From Girardinichthys multiradiatus (lineage: Eukaryota; Chordata; Actinopteri; Cyprinodontiformes; Goodeidae), in the NCBI RefSeq assembly GCF_021462225.1, contig NC_061806.1, forward strand, positions 1,116,001-1,180,000: DNA of 64,000 nt. Reading direction: 5' to 3'. How positions within the stretch are numbered: position 1 is the first letter of the stretch; each line of letters opens with the position of its first letter. A program made the position numbers and the translations under genes. Shown here piece by piece: positions 19,805-33,044 of the stretch. The notes below the pieces were generated by a model. It worked only from the letters and a program-made list of their open reading frames with translations, did not search any database and was not told the origin of the DNA.

Positions 19805-20997
19805 TACACTGACCAGCCACTTTATTAGGTACACCTTGCCAGTACTGGGTTGGACCCCCTTTCGCCTTCAGAACTGCCTTAATCCTTCGTGGCCAAGATT
19901 CAACAAGGTACTGGAAACATTCCTCAGAGAGTTTGGTCCATATTGACATGATAGCATCACACAGATGCTGCAGATTTGTCAGCTGCACATCCATGATGCG
20001 AATGTCCCGTTCCACCACATCTCAAAGGTGCTCTATTGGATTGAGATCTGGTGACTATGGAGGCCATTTGAGTCCAGTGAACTCATTGTCATGTTCAAGA
20101 AACCAGTCTGAGATGATTCGTGCTTTGTGACATGGCGCGTTATCCTGCTGGAAGTAACCATCAGAAGATGGATACACTGTGGTCATAAAGGGATAGACAT
20201 GGTCAGCAACAATACTCAGGTAGGCTGTGGCGTTGAAACAATGCTCAGTTCGTACTAAGGGCCCCAAATTGTGCCAAGAAAATATCCCCCAAACCGTTAC
20301 ACCACCACCACCAGCTTGAACTGTTGATACGAGGCAGGATGGATCCATGCTTTCATGTTGTTGACGCCAAATTCTGACCCTACCATCCGAATGTCGCAGC
20401 AGAAATCGAGACTCATCAAACCAGGCAACATTTTTCCAATCTTCTATTGTCCAATTTTGGTGAGCCAGTGTGAATTGTATCCTCAGTTTCCTGTTCTTAG
20501 CTGACAGGAGTGGCACCCGATGTGGTCTTCTGCTATATTGTGCGTTCACAGATGCTCTTCTGCATGCCTTGGTTGTAACCAGTGGTTATTTGAGTTACTG
20601 TTGCCTTTCTATGAGCTCGAACCAGTCTGGCCATTCCCCTCTGACCTCTGGCATCAACAAGGCATTTGCGCCCACAGAACTGCCGCACGCTGGATATTTT
20701 CTCTTTTTCGGACCATTCTCTGTAAACCCTAAAGATGGTAGTGCGTGAAAATCCCAGTAGATCAGCAGTTTCTGAAATACTCAGACCAGCCCGTTTGGCG
20801 GCAACAACCATGCCACGTTCAAAGTCACTTAAATCACTTTTCTTCCCCATTCTGATGCTCGGTTTGAACTGCAGCAGATCGTCTTGACCATGTCTACATG
20901 CCTAAGTGCATTCAGTTGCTGCCATGTGATTGGCTGATTAAAAATTTGCGTTAACGAGCAGTTGGACAGGTGTACCTAATAAAGTGGTCGGTGAGTG
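19805..20997 (-). mobile_element. Tc1-like transposon, dead copy
   Basis: 1,193 bp flanked by TA (19,803-19,804 and 20,998-20,999). The inverted ends read CACTGACCAGCCACTTTATT and, from the right, CACTCACCGACCACTTTATT, followed by AGGTACACC in both. Confidence 0.9.
19845..20850 (-). pseudogene. Tc1-like transposase, frameshift and two nonsense codons
   Basis: N-terminal helix-turn-helix region starts MGKKSDLSDFERGMVVAAKR and LLGFSRTTIFRVYREW. The frame shifts near 20,540. The catalytic domain shows Asp in WFDESRF, Asp in FQQDNAPCH and Glu in SPDLNPIEHL (DD34E type). Nonsense codons occur just before SPDL (TAG, about 20,055) and after EHL (TGA, about 20,022). The C-terminal part continues to KGGPTQYWQG. 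The protein would cut and paste this transposon via its terminal repeats, but this copy is inactive. Confidence 0.85.
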
Positions 20998-23900
20998 TAT
21001 GTGGAAACATGCATTTGAGCAAATACCACAAGTACAATACATTTTGGAGAGAGTCAGTAAATTGTCTTGGGCTCTTCAGGACATAGGCAATCCATTCAAG
21101 GAAGATTATAAGGATCTGTACTCCATTGATACCAAATACATCACTCACCCTAGTTTAGCAGAACCTCTGCAGTCACATTTTGAGGGAGGCCAAAATAAAT
21201 TCTATGATATTTCACAGGGCTTGATAAATAATTCAGCATCGTTCTATGATGGAGTCAAAAGAACAAGATTTCATTCAAGATGGTTCCACTGATGGCAGCC
21301 TCTGAGCTTTGCTCTCTTATTTTCTTTATGTTTTTGTGGTGCTTTCTACCAGCATTTGTTTTTCACTTTCCGCAGAGAGGAACTTCTAAACATCAGACGG
21401 TCCTTTCTTGCCATTTTTTCACCATCATTCATTGATGCCAGTTTCAGGAGATCCTGGCCAGTGGAGCAGCGGGTCTCTATGGGCTATACTGCCAGAGACA
21501 GAGGAGAGAGAAGATAGCCGGTGTTCCCTTGAAGCTGTCACAGTGGGGAGTACGCACCACTACTTTCATTCTACCAGGCAAATGTGTGTTCCCTGGCCAA
21601 CAACATGGACAAACTGATTCTCCTCACCTGTAAAAACTCCGGCCTCCGCGGATCTGCCGCCCTCTGCTTTACCAAAACCTGGTTGAGTGAGAACACCCCT
21701 GACTGCACACTTCTGATTCCGGTCTTTCAGCTGTTTAGAGCGGACCGCAACATGGGACTTATTGGGGAAGAAGCAAGGAGTTGGAATCTCATTTTATATA
21801 AGCGAAGGTTGGTGCAGAGACATCAAAGTGTTGAAGAATACATGCAGTCCTGACTTGGAGCCATTCTCATAAACTGTAAACCATTTTATTCACCGAGGAA
21901 GTTTTCTGTTACAGGCCTGCTGTGACTGCACAGATTGGATTCCACAGATTGGCCTGTTGCCCTGACGTCTGTGGTCATGAAATCTTTTGAGTGACTGGTG
22001 TTCAAGCACGTGAAGGACAGGCCCCCGCTGGATCCCCTGCAGTTTACCTACCGGGCAAACAGGTCAACAGATGATGCAGTCAACTTGAGACTACACTTCA
22101 TCCAGTAACACCTCAACCACCCAGGGATGTACGCAAGGATCCAGTTTGTGGACTTTGCCTCGGCTGTCAACACTATCAACTCAAAAATCCTCCACCAGAA
22201 GCTCATCCAGCTCAAAGTCCTGGCCTCCACCTCTCAGTGGAACGGTTGCTGAAGGACCGGCAGTAGCAGGTGAGGCTGGGGAGCATTGGCGCCCCACAGT
22301 GGTATGTTCTCTCCCCGCTCCTCTTCTCCCTCTCCCCAAATGATTGCCCCTCAGCGGACCCGTGTGTAAAACTGCTGAAGTTTTCAGATGACACTGCTGC
22401 TGTTGGACTGATCCAGGAAAGTAATGAGTCTGCATACAGACAGAAGGTGGATCGGCTGGTACACTGGTGTGGTCAGAACCACCTGGAACTTAACCCATTC
22501 AAGACTGTGGAGATGATGGTGGACTTTCAGAGAACACTTCCCCCACACACCCACTTCACCATCCTCAACAACACTGTATCTACAGTGGATCAGTTCCGGT
22601 TCCTAGGAATCATCATTTCTCGAGACCTGAGATGGTCCTCACACATAGACAAGGTTTGGAAGAAGGCCCAGCAGAGACGTCACTTCCTGAGACAACCTAA
22701 TAAGTACAACCTTCTAGAGGGGCTGCTGGTCATCTTCTACACTGCCATAATTCAGTCTGTCCTGTCTTCATCCATCTCAGTGTGGTTTGGCTATTCCCAA
22801 AACAGGACAGGTCCAGACTGCAACGAACAATCAGGTCTACAGAGAGAATCATCAGGGCTGACCTTCCCTCTATCCAGGACCTATGGGGTTCTAGGGTCAG
22901 GAAAAGGGGAGCTAAAATCTCTGCACACACACCTGCATACAAACTGTTTTGGCCTTTACCTTCAGGTTGGCGCTACAGAGGGCTGTCTGCTAAAACCAGT
23001 CGCCACAGAAATTGTTTCTTCCCCCTGGAAGTTTCTCTTAAGAACACTTGACGGTCGGAGTTCTAGAACACCGTGCATACTTGAACTAACACTCACATTA
23101 TATTCTTTTGTAAAGTCGATTGTGTAACTATATACATTTAAAACGATATTCTTCATTTCCACTATTATATATGCCAAAAAAAGCAAAGTGTACCGGAGTC
23201 AAATTCCTTGTTTGTCTGTGCAAACTTGCCAATTAAGCTGATTCTAATTGATTTTTTCAGGCAAGGGTCTGCCGCTGTTGAACTATCAGAGCAGAAGCTG
23301 CTAAAGGATGATCGTCAGCTGTTCTCAAAACGTTTTATCTTATGTCAGAGCAAAGCGTGTGATCTGCAGAAGTAATTCCAATATGAGTACCACACTTGAC
23401 CATGGAAGGCTCTACACTAGTCAGAAGGCTCAGCTGACCTGTCTTTTAGACCAATGCTGCACCAACACACCACATCCAGAGGCAGATGTTCTGTTTGTTT
23501 TGGTACATGCCCTGCCACCAAGGAATGGAAAGACCTTTGAGAACTATGCAGCCCTGGACTTCCTGCCAGCAGTCCACAGCTATGCCACCAAGCACAAGAC
23601 AACACATCTCATCCAGCCTCAAAGCCAAGACCAGGTCCAAAGAGGAAAGAGGAAGATGCAAGGTGACAAACAATGAAAGCACTCCATCCGATTGGCACAA
23701 CTTTCCTCAGCATAATGACGAGACAAGGTTTTTCCAGCTCCTTGCATTCAGAGTTCCCCAAATCTCTGCACCGAACTTGTTCATTTTTACAAAAGGACCT
23801 GCTGTCCTCAGCATTAATGAAGCATGTCTTCAGGGACTGGACAAGCACCCTCATGATGAGGAAGAGGACAGCAGCATCTTTGTGCATACCAAATATGCTA

Positions 23901-24480
23901 GAGAACATTGGATCAAAGCCATTGTGGTCAAAGCAAATGACACAGATATTGTCATTGCACTCAGTACCTCCTTCACCCTCAAGAGTTTAGGACTAGAATA
24001 GTTATAGAAGGCATTTGGCCAAGCCCAAAGCCTGTGTTGGACTTGTGTGAATATCACAATATGGGTCAGTCTTTCACAACAAGGGCAAGAAACCTGCCTG
24101 GCAAACCCGGGACATTTGTCCTTCCTTTAGTACAGGATGGTGACCTGGAGATCCTGGAGAAGTTCCAGGACTGCTGCCAGTGTGGACAAGGCCAGGCTTG
24201 ATAGGTTTGCAGGAAAGCAGAGGGCTTATGGGATAATTCCACCAACCAGAGCAGCTCTGCTTCAACACACCAGACATGCCACCTACCAAGTTGGTTGTGT
24301 GTGGGCCCAGGCAACCCAGTGTCAGCCAGAAGCAGAGAGCCTTGCTGACTGGGAATGGCAGGTGAAGAAGGTTGGACAGCCAACCTCCCCCAAGAATTGC
24401 AAACGGTTGACCAAATGCGGCTGTAAATCAGGCTGCCTTGGCAAGTGCTACATACTGGGTCTCACATGTGCAGCTCTGAG
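20984..24480 (+). pseudogene. Decayed gene of an unrecognised repeat-borne family, split by a LINE
   Basis: Pieces in one order: 20,984-21,292 (LYSIDTKYITHPSLAEPLQS, GVKRTRF), about 23,250-23,340 (ELSEQKLLKDDRQLFSKRF), 23,395-23,600 (TLDHGRLYTSQKAQL, CCTNTPHPEADVLFVL, GKTFENYAALDFLPAVHSYA), 23,680-24,000 (TPSDWHNFPQHNDETRFF, VKANDTDIVIALST), then 24,180-24,480 (IPPTRAALLQHTRHATYQ and a Cys-rich end CGCKSGCLGKC). Frames differ and stops intervene. I remember similar proteins as multicopy predictions in fish and invertebrates, so a mobile-element origin is likely. The aspartates in VKANDTD recall a nuclease-type fold, but I assign no function. Confidence 0.45.
21355..23165 (+). pseudogene. LINE with internal deletion, inserted in the preceding gene
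   Basis: An endonuclease N-terminal part (about 21,580-21,905: LANNMDKLILLTCKNSG, ALCFTKTWLSENTPDC, FQLFRADR, INCKPFYSPRKFS) jumps directly to reverse transcriptase sequence at about 21,945 (PVALTSVVMKSFE). That continues through [24 protein letters not shown] (motif C region, FSDD) and FRFLGIIISRDLRWSSHI, and ends near IQDLWGSR and LEVSLKNT. Several frameshifts and stops are present. It belongs to the same family as the LINE at 36.6-40.5 kb. The central endonuclease/linker part is deleted. Confidence 0.7.
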
Positions 24481-24574
24481 CAACTGCAAATGTAAAGTCT
24501 TTTCACTTCTCAGTCTGCATTTTTATTTTTGTTTTTGTGTCCTATTATTTTGTTTGCAATATCCAATTATGTAT

Positions 24575-24980
24575 ACATACTACTATAGAGGAGTTATACT
24601 GTCAGAAATCAAGAGTACCCATTTTCCAGTTAAGAGCAGGATTTCATGTCTTTGCGTTCAAAATTGTATTGCTTGCACTCAAAACTTCTGCTCCTTTCAA
24701 ATATACTCTGTTCTCTGTCATATCTATGTTTTTGTGCTCAGATTTAATGCTTTTGAACAGGTATTCTCTATTTGCCTTTTTTTCTTCACACACAAGACTT
24801 CTCTCATTTATCAAAACTGCGCTCTCAAGTCTGTCTCCCCTGCTTGCGAATTGGTTTTGCTCTCTCTCAGATTGAAGTTGTATCATCGCCTAGCAACCAA
24901 TCCAGCCAATCAAATGACAGTGTGCAATTGCGATGTCACAGCTTTAGTTGGGGTGCGCTTGTTTCCTTCTAGTGGTTGAG
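24575..24980 (+). repeat. Single arm of the 48.4-49.7 kb foldback family
   Basis: AGAAATCAAGAGTACCCATT, GAGCAGGATTTCAT, CAAATATACTCTGTTCTCT, CCAATCAAATGACAGTGTGC and GTTGGGGTGCGCTTGTTTCC match the arms at 48,361-48,690 and, in reverse, 49,280-49,662. Confidence 0.75.
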
Positions 24981-25970
24981 CTTGTGTGGCTACAGTAGAC
25001 CTCTACCTTTTCTCGGCCGGTGCTGCCCACTGCATGTAGGAAAAAAACACTTCAGCTTTCACCTGTGTGTTACAATTGTCAAAGATACAACCTTTTAAAA
25101 GAATAACTCTTTTTGTAAATTCAGTTGTACAGCTGGTCAAAATTTAAAGAGAAGGATTTTGGCCATACGAGCTGTGATTGTTTGCTTTGCATTAATTTAC
25201 ATGACAGACAACAAATCTGTTTCTCTTGTCGCTAAATATCTCCCAAACTCATCTTGAACAGCTGTTCCTGTTTTACTGACAGTTTAGGTCACATTTGTTT
25301 TTGATGAAAATACTTTTGAGTACGAAAGTAAGAAAGATGTGGCAAAGAAAGTTTGATACGTTTTAGCCTGGCACCTGTTTGTTGATGAATTTGCCAATAA
25401 AAATAGATGTAATTTATTTTGACTGGGTTTATGTATTTTCCAAACATCTAACAAGCAAGGGACACCATATTAATTACATACATGTATTGCATAGACTACA
25501 ATTGTCAGAATAGACAGAATTTGTTCATCTGGGCTCTTCATGAAACATGAAATCAGTAATGGCTGCAGCTTTCTTATCAATGTCCTGCTGTGCTGTTCAG
25601 GGAAGTGGCAAATCATTCAGAAGCTACAGAAGATCCCACTTATATAAAATACACAGGTCTTTCCTACTAGTATGTTCTTAGGAACAAGGCTGAAGTCCTA
25701 CATGTAAGCGTCTGGAGGTGTCAAATAAAATATAAGGGGGGAAGCAGAAAACAAAATACAAAAGCTGAGTTTATCTGGGACTAAGGTTCTTGACATGTTG
25801 AAGCTCTAGCTTATCTAGTTATCGACCCTGATGGTCTACAGCTTGGTCCTGACACAGGAAAAAGTGGTGGACCCAAACACAAGGAAGAATTGTAGCATTC
25901 ACTTGCAGATTAAAATCAAATACAGACTGTCACACAGACTATAGATATAAATGTTTCAGTATGAATGGCA
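24981..25970. other. Spacer, nothing recognised
   Basis: No supported coding frame or repeat. Confidence 0.3.
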
Positions 25971-25979
25971 GTAATTGGG

Positions 25980-26215
25980 CATAACACTGAAAACCTCAGT
26001 GTTATTCAGCCCTGTTCCTCAAGGCACACTGCCCTGCATGTTTTAGACGTTTTGCTGCTTTAACACATCTAAATCAAATGATTGCAGTTCACCAAAAAGT
26101 CTGTTAATCATCCATCAGTTGAAATCAGGTGTGCTGAAGCAGGATGACAACAAAGTGCTTCTAATACGATTCTTGGAACATGTGGAATCTAATCAACAAG
26201 GATTAATGCTATAAA
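25980..26215 (-). repeat. Short interspersed fish repeat
   Basis: CCTGTTCCTCAAGGCACACT, CCTGCATGTTTTAGACG and TTGAAATCAGGTGTGCTGAA are segments of a repeat I know to be common in teleost intergenic DNA. Class is uncertain and may be a non-autonomous DNA transposon. Confidence 0.45.
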
Positions 26216-27235
26216 TACTCCACCTTAGCTGAGTGGTGCTTTGAGACCAGTTTGCAATAATCTTTAACAAGGGTTATTAGTTTAAGATTTTTTACAGCCA
26301 GCAAAGTTTTTTATAAAGAATTCATTATGAAAAAATTCCAAGAGTTTATTAAAAAGGTTTGATTTTATTGGGATATTAGATTTCATATATTTCTTCATCA
26401 GTGGACTAAATAATTGTTGATGTTTTTTGTCATAGGACATGTAGTAACCTGGCAGACAGGGACACTGGTGAAAATGTTCAACTTCACTGCAAAATAAAAC
26501 CATAGTAACCTGTCTGAATGTTAGCAATGCAGACATAGACATATGGAGATATATGATGTGACTTATATATAAACTGTCTTGTCTAAAGCTAAAACATGAA
26601 ATAAAACCCAGAATGACTAGCACAGCAGATTCTGGACCTGTCTAAACCTCGGAGGTGAAGTAAATCAGTTCCATTTCAGGAGTAAGTGAAGGACACTAGG
26701 ATAAAGTTGGTTAAATTGTGTTACTTCATCTGGACATCATCGTCGTACTGTAAAAAACATTACAACTTTATATTGCTTTACAAATAAAAATAATTTTAAA
26801 GACAGCCTGCCTTACTAGAAATGGAAAAGCTGCTGAATCCAACTAAGATTCAGCACAGGAACTGAAGCTTGGAGAAGAGGGGTGAAGGAGAATTAATGGC
26901 CAGACATCAGCTCCTGTACATTCTCCAGACCTAACCAGCAAAGGAGAAAAAATGCACCCAAAAGTAAGAAATTATGCATTACTTTCAGAAAATAAAACCC
27001 CCCAAAAATCGGTATTTTACTCTGACGAATCACAGATGAGTCTCACATGACAAATGTTATGTATCCTAAAATACTGAAAATAATGGGAGTTCAAACTGAA
27101 AAATGTATATATTACATGTTAAATTTGACATTTGACAAGTTGTTTACCAATATGACACTAATTATCCAGTTACCTTGAATTATAATTCTGTTCAGAACAT
27201 ATACAAATAACTTAATACACAGTTCAGTCCAACTT
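26216..27235. other. Spacer, nothing recognised
   Basis: A leftward 113-codon open frame (26,282-26,623) has no recognisable domain and no support. Confidence 0.3.
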
Positions 27236-27438
27236 ACAGTGTGGGCCAAAAAGTATTTAATCAGCCACTGATTGTGCAAGTTCTCTTACTTAGAAAGATG
27301 AGAGAGGTCTGTAATTTACATCATGGGTACATTTCTGTTCTCCACTCATTACCTGTATTAATGACACCTGTTTGAACTCGTTATCTGTATAAAAGGCACC
27401 TGTCCACAGCCTCAAACAGTCAGACTCCCAGCTCAACC

Positions 27439-28361
<923 letters not shown>

Positions 28362-28446
28362 GTTGAACTTTTGTTATTGACCAAATATGTATTTTCCATA
28401 ATTTACAAAAAAAATTCTTTAGCAATTCTACAATGTGATTTCCTGG

Positions 28447-28905
28447 ATTTCAGAACCAGAATCAGCTTTATTGCCAAGTTCGTACATACAAACAAGGAAT
28501 TTGACTCTGGTACATTTTGCTCTCTGGTTTTTGTTTTTGCATTACATTATATATATATATCACACAATATAAACATAAATAAATAAAAAGGTGCATTTGT
28601 AACATCTGTATGCTGTTGTTTTGTACTCTATTGAATGTTCAACAGAGAAACAGCCCAGGGGCAAGAAACTGTCTCTGTGGCGGCTGGTTTTAGTGAACAG
28701 TGCTCTATAGTGGCGGCCTGAAGGTAAAACTCTAAACAGTTTTGCGCAGGGTGTGTGGGGTCTGCAGAGATTTTTGCAGCTCTTTTTCTGACCCTTGGCC
28801 TGTATAAGCCCTGGATGGAGGGAAGGTCAGCCCTGATTATTCTCTCTGCAGACCTGATTATTCGTTGTTGTCTGCAGTTTGCTTTCTCATTTTGTCTCTC
28901 ATAGT
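28447..28905 (-). mobile_element. 5'-truncated LINE insertion inside the Tc1-like element
   Basis: On the minus strand it gives the C-terminal end of the 36.6-40.5 kb LINE family followed by its 3' tail; ACCAGAATCAGCTTTATTGC at the left edge resembles the tail at about 36,648 (GAATCAGAAAAGCTTTATTG). Tc1 sequence resumes on both sides. Confidence 0.65.
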
Positions 28906-29005
28906 TGAAGTGTACCTATGATGAAAATTACAGACCTCTCTTATCTTTCTAAGTAGGAGAACTTGCTCGATCAGTGGCTGACTAAATAGTTTTTGACCCT
29001 ACTGT

Positions 29006-29890
29006 AGCTTTATTTTAAAAGAAGGAGGTCTGCTAGTATCTGTGAAACATCTGCTCAGGAGGTTAAATGGTATCCTATTGACTGGGTGATTCTCTGAATT
29101 TGGTGCACTTTGGGTTCTCAGGTTACAGAAAAATATATCACAAATAATTTTGTTTCTGAACATTGCAACTACTGAAGAACTATTTGAACCTCTGAGAAAA
29201 GATATTTTCCAACCTTACGAATTAAATTCCAAAAATGTATAGTTATTTCTTTGTTCCTTAGGTTGCTATAAATTCCACCCATTAACAGGACAATTAGATT
29301 CCTGTATGAGTATAACTTTAAAACATGATCAAACTAATTCTTCCAGTTCCTTTGTCGTCACCTGTCCCTTGTGTAAACTAACTCATTGCAAGTAAATTTC
29401 ATTTGATTCTAAATAATAATAATTTGACTGTCAAGTGGAATATGGCAACTTAATGTACTAGCAGTCTTCATAAATCATGAAAATACACTTTAGCATAAAC
29501 ATTTGATCAGGTTTTTTTATGTTTTCTACTGGTACTTTGAACTTAACATACAGTTCAATCAACATTAGTCTAATATTTGTTATTATCAAAAAATTTATGA
29601 CAACATTTAATCAAGGTAAAACTGACTAATTCATTGAAGCAAACAAGAGGAAAGAAACATAACACTAGATATGTAACATTGTTTAAAAATAACATCACTC
29701 TTAGATTGAACAGATCTGTCTTGAAAGAAGAAAAAAATGAAGGACAGCATAGACTGAATGCTGTATACAAAATCTATTTCACTAGAATCAGTTTAACAAT
29801 TTAACTACTCACATCACAACACAGTTACACTCTTAACTATAAATGTTAATATTAAAATAATTTTATATGTGCTTCAATCTGCCATCTGTG
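29006..29890. other. Spacer, nothing recognised
   Basis: AT-rich, no supported gene. Confidence 0.3.
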
Positions 29891-30142
29891 CTACCTGCAG
29901 AGAAAAAGTACATTGCTGTCAACTCTTGACATCTCAGCTTTCCTTTTCTGTCTTTCTTTAGCCTTCCGCCACTCCTTGCGCTTTTGTCTTTGAGCTCTCT
30001 TACTCAGGTCATTGATTGATTTCTTTTTCCCTGCTTCTTTATTTATTTTCCATCGCTCACTCTCTTTCCTGAGGTATTCTTCCCTTCTCTGTAAATCTAC
30101 AGAATCAGGGGCTGCCTGACTTAAGAACAGTCCAACCTTCAA
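29891..30142 (-). CDS. Short highly charged ORF, probably repeat-derived
   Basis: 83 codons. The core reads RREEYLRKESERWKINKEAG, KKKSINDLSKRAQRQKRKEW and RKAKERQKRKAE, a continuous Lys/Arg/Glu helix. I have seen closely similar stretches in multicopy predicted fish proteins, where they form a basic, probably nucleic-acid-binding region of a transposon or domesticated gene. No catalytic domain lies beside it here, so this is likely an isolated exon or fragment. Confidence 0.35.
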   Translation of the reverse strand: MKVGLFLSQAAPDSVDLQRREEYLRKESERWKINKEAGKKKSINDLSKRAQRQKRKEWRKAKERQKRKAEMSRVDSNVLFLCR

Positions 30143-30194
30143 CCCCTTAACATTGATTCAACCCCCTAACAGTGGCTTTTGTTAAGGGGTTGAA
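30138..30194. other. Inverted repeat (hairpin)
   Basis: TCAACCCCTTAACA at about 30,138-30,151 is the inverse of TGTTAAGGGGTTGA at about 30,180-30,193, a 14-bp perfect stem with a loop of about 28 bases. A third partial copy, TCAACCCCCTAACAG, is in the loop. Confidence 0.7.
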
Positions 30195-30659
30195 TGTTTA
30201 TGGGGTGGAAGATTTTGGCTAAAAGTAGCCATAAGTCCACATTAGCTAGGATATGAAGCAGCATATAGCATGAGGAAAACAGGAAATTAAGCCTGAAATT
30301 TAGCCTGCTGACAGTTTGTGGTGTTAGCTCCTGATCCAACAGGATCTGATTTACAAACCAGCAACAGTTGCAATCATCTGAAAAACACCTAAACACAAAT
30401 TATCTTTATTAAAAAGACAGAGGTTACTGTTCTGTGTGAATGGGTTAGTACACAGCAACTTAATCACAAAGTTAACCTGATGTTGACAAGCTAAATAGTT
30501 TATGCTTATAGCTTTTTTTTTTAGAGTACACTGCTAAATACTCAGTACCCCCTCGACACTGCAACAATAAGCAGGTTTTAACGAGGGATTGATGGACCTC
30601 TCCAAGCCAAGCAAGTAGTTGCTTCTTCAGTTTAATGGCGGGTCCCTACTTAATGCGCC

Positions 30660-31240
30660 AGAAGAGATGTAGTTATCCACTGATTCTATCCTTATTTCTG
30701 GCGATTTTAACATACATGTGGATAATCACTCTGACACTTTTCAACTCAATTTATTGACTTATAAACCTATGACCTCTTACATCATGTTGCTGGGCCAACT
30801 CATACTCTGAGTCACGCTCTTGACTTGGTCTTTTCCAGAGGTCTCAAAACTGTCTTAAAGAAATCCTTGATGTTGCTGTTTCTGATCATTTTTGTATTTT
30901 TTTCAGTAGTTGGAATCTGACATCTATCTAGACACAAAAACGTCAAAGACTTAATATATGTTCTGAAACCATCAATGAATTCAACTTCAATTGTTCAACC
31001 ATTAAGTCACATTATTCAGACTCCTGTTTCCAATTTATCTTCAAATTGCTCTTCCCAATTGCTCTGTGTCCTCATGTGACATATTAGTTCATAGATAATA
31101 TTTCCTTACGGCAAAGGTTTTAAATGACATTGCGCCTTTTGAAGAATAAATAACTATAACTAAAACCATGTGGAAAAATATGAAGGGAGTAAGGGCATTT
31201 AAAAGATCATATCGCCGAGCTGAAAGGAGGTGGCGATAGA
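30660..31240 (+). pseudogene. LINE endonuclease fragment (CR1/L2-like)
   Basis: Frame pieces read LISGDFNIHVDNHSDTFQLN (the GDFN endonuclease motif), LTWSF/SRG-like and VSDHF-like segments (DVAVSDH pattern), then about 31,105-31,240 VLNDIAPFEE and MKGVRAFKRSYRRAERRW, the linker between endonuclease and reverse transcriptase. Frameshifts separate them. The reverse transcriptase is replaced by an LTR fragment. Confidence 0.6.
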
Positions 31241-31514
31241 CCAAATTATCAGCGGACTTCGCAACCTGTTTTACCTGTGTCTTGCCCATATATACTCTGC
31301 TTTTCTGTTTACTCCTAACGCAAACATTATCACTGATCACTCAGTTCATGCCAAGCCTGTTCTGCCAAACCCTTCCATATGCCCGTCTATTTACCAGACC
31401 TATCCATTATTCATACCTGCCTCTGCTACCACCTGTGAGTGTTGTAAATAAAGCCTTTACTCATTGCTGCTGCTTGCTGCATTCTGGGGTCCCCTTCGAC
31501 ATCACACCATGACA
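31241..31514 (+). mobile_element. LTR fragment, 3' part
   Basis: AATAAAGCCTTTACTC, then CTGCATTCTGGGGTCC and an end ACCATGACA. The shared CTGCATTCTGGGGTCC links it to the solo LTR at 11,935-12,426. The 5' part is missing. Confidence 0.55.
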
Positions 31515-31584
31515 TTACAATTTCTTTCCAATAAATAGACATGAGCTGGAAGAAATCCTACACTAATTAAGTTCTCTTTCAAAG

Positions 31585-33040
31585 CATTCGTTTCATGCCT
31601 CACTATGGGGAACGCCTCCTGCGTGACCTCGACAGAAGCTTAAATGTCATTATGCCAGCCCTGAATGGCTGGCATCAGTGATGTCTATGTCAGGAGGGGC
31701 CCTGACCCTCACCCTGTAAATAGAGTAGACATAGTGTCATTCGTCATTCAAAAACTTCTTCTCGCTTCTCCCAGAAGCTGTTTAACAACTGTACTACTGG
31801 GTGCTAAGCTATACTGTCCATAGGCCGGGTGAACAACTCGGTCATCGGGCTCTGGTTCCCAGCTATACAGTTGTTTCGCTAGCCTGTGAAAAGTAGAAAT
31901 ACTTGTTGTGGTTAGTACAAGCACAAAGCAGCAAGACTTTTCATGCTTATCCACCAAATAGCAATACTTGAGGGTAGCAATACCGTACCGTTAGCAATAC
32001 CGTACAGCAAGCTAGCTCATACTTATTAGCTGCACAAGCTTTTGAGAGAGCCCCGCTAGCATAAACGCTCCGTTAACTAACCTTGGCTACCGCGGTGAAT
32101 GTCGGTGTAGACGAGGAAGACCCAAGCTCTGCCTCTGCGATAACAAAATGTCCTCGTGGGACACTCATCCCGTATGTGTGGCATGTCTGGGTGTGGTCCA
32201 TGAAAGGACGGCCTTAACCTCCACAGAGGAGTGTATCCACTGTGCGAGTTTTGACAGTAAGCTTCTCCGCCACAGGCTAACCCACCAGGTTAGCTTGTCC
32301 GGTGGAAACCCGGTTATGTGTGGGTCAGCCACGCTCGAGGGCGAGGCTGCGGTAGAACCACTCGTTACACCTGGTCCCAGCTGGGTGGATGCACACCCTC
32401 AGCTAATGCCTTCAACATTCAACACTGCTACAGATGGACAAAGTATGTGATGGCCTGGCCATCTCTCGATCGTTCCCGGAAGGAGATGGGGATGAAGACG
32501 GGGCAGAGTCGGATGACTCAGAGCTTATGCTGTCGGAAGATGAGGATTCTACCGTCCTCATTAGCCGCCGCAAAGCTCCAAAGTCTCCGGCAGCGGATGA
32601 TGACAGCAAGCCCGCGGCGCTGTGTCCCCTGGATTTGGATGTGCAAGACGCGCAAACGTGCGACCGCAAGGCTGAGCATTCCTTGGCCGGCAATTCAGGC
32701 AGAGGCTTTGAAATCTCGGTTTGATGGGAAAAAGCTACCAAAGGCAAGGAAACTGGGAAGCATGTGCTGCCCATTTTTCCAGAGCTCCTGGATGAAATTG
32801 CAGTGATGTGGAGAGACAAGCCTTACACCGAGAGGCACCCCATCGCGGGAAGTTCTCTGCTGGACTGTGAGGGCATGGAGGCTCATGGCTTACGCCAGAT
32901 GCCACCGGTGGAGCCGCTGGTTGCAAGCCACCTTTGCCCAAAGACGTCCTATTCCTCCACGGCCGCATCCCTCCCTTTGAAGATGGAGCGCTTTCGGTCT
33001 AAGAGACTAAATGTACATCCTTCAATCAAACGAGGTGTGA
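31585..33040 (+). mobile_element. DIRS-like retrotransposon, 5' part
   Basis: The 5' end contains CACTATGGGGAACGCCTCCT, GGAGGGGCCCTGACCCTCAC and further leader sequence that I recognise as fish DIRS terminal sequence. The gag-like region follows, then everything is cut off where the terminal-like repeat B begins. No reverse transcriptase or tyrosine recombinase remains. Confidence 0.6.
32148..33036 (+). pseudogene. DIRS gag-like remnant
   Basis: Starts MSSWDTHPVCVACLGVVHER, with a Cys/His cluster (CVACLG, ECIHCASF) typical of DIRS ORF1. An acidic serine-rich region follows (EGDGDEDGAESDDSELML), then KLPKARKLG, LLDEIAVMWRDKPY and LRQMPPVEPLVASHL. The pieces use at least three frames with stops (for example after GFEISV). 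The product would be a structural RNA-binding protein; here it is broken. Confidence 0.6.
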
Positions 33041-33044
33041 AAAG

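Noticed and set aside
26282..26623. 113-codon leftward ORF
   Set aside because: No domain or homology I recognise; likely chance.
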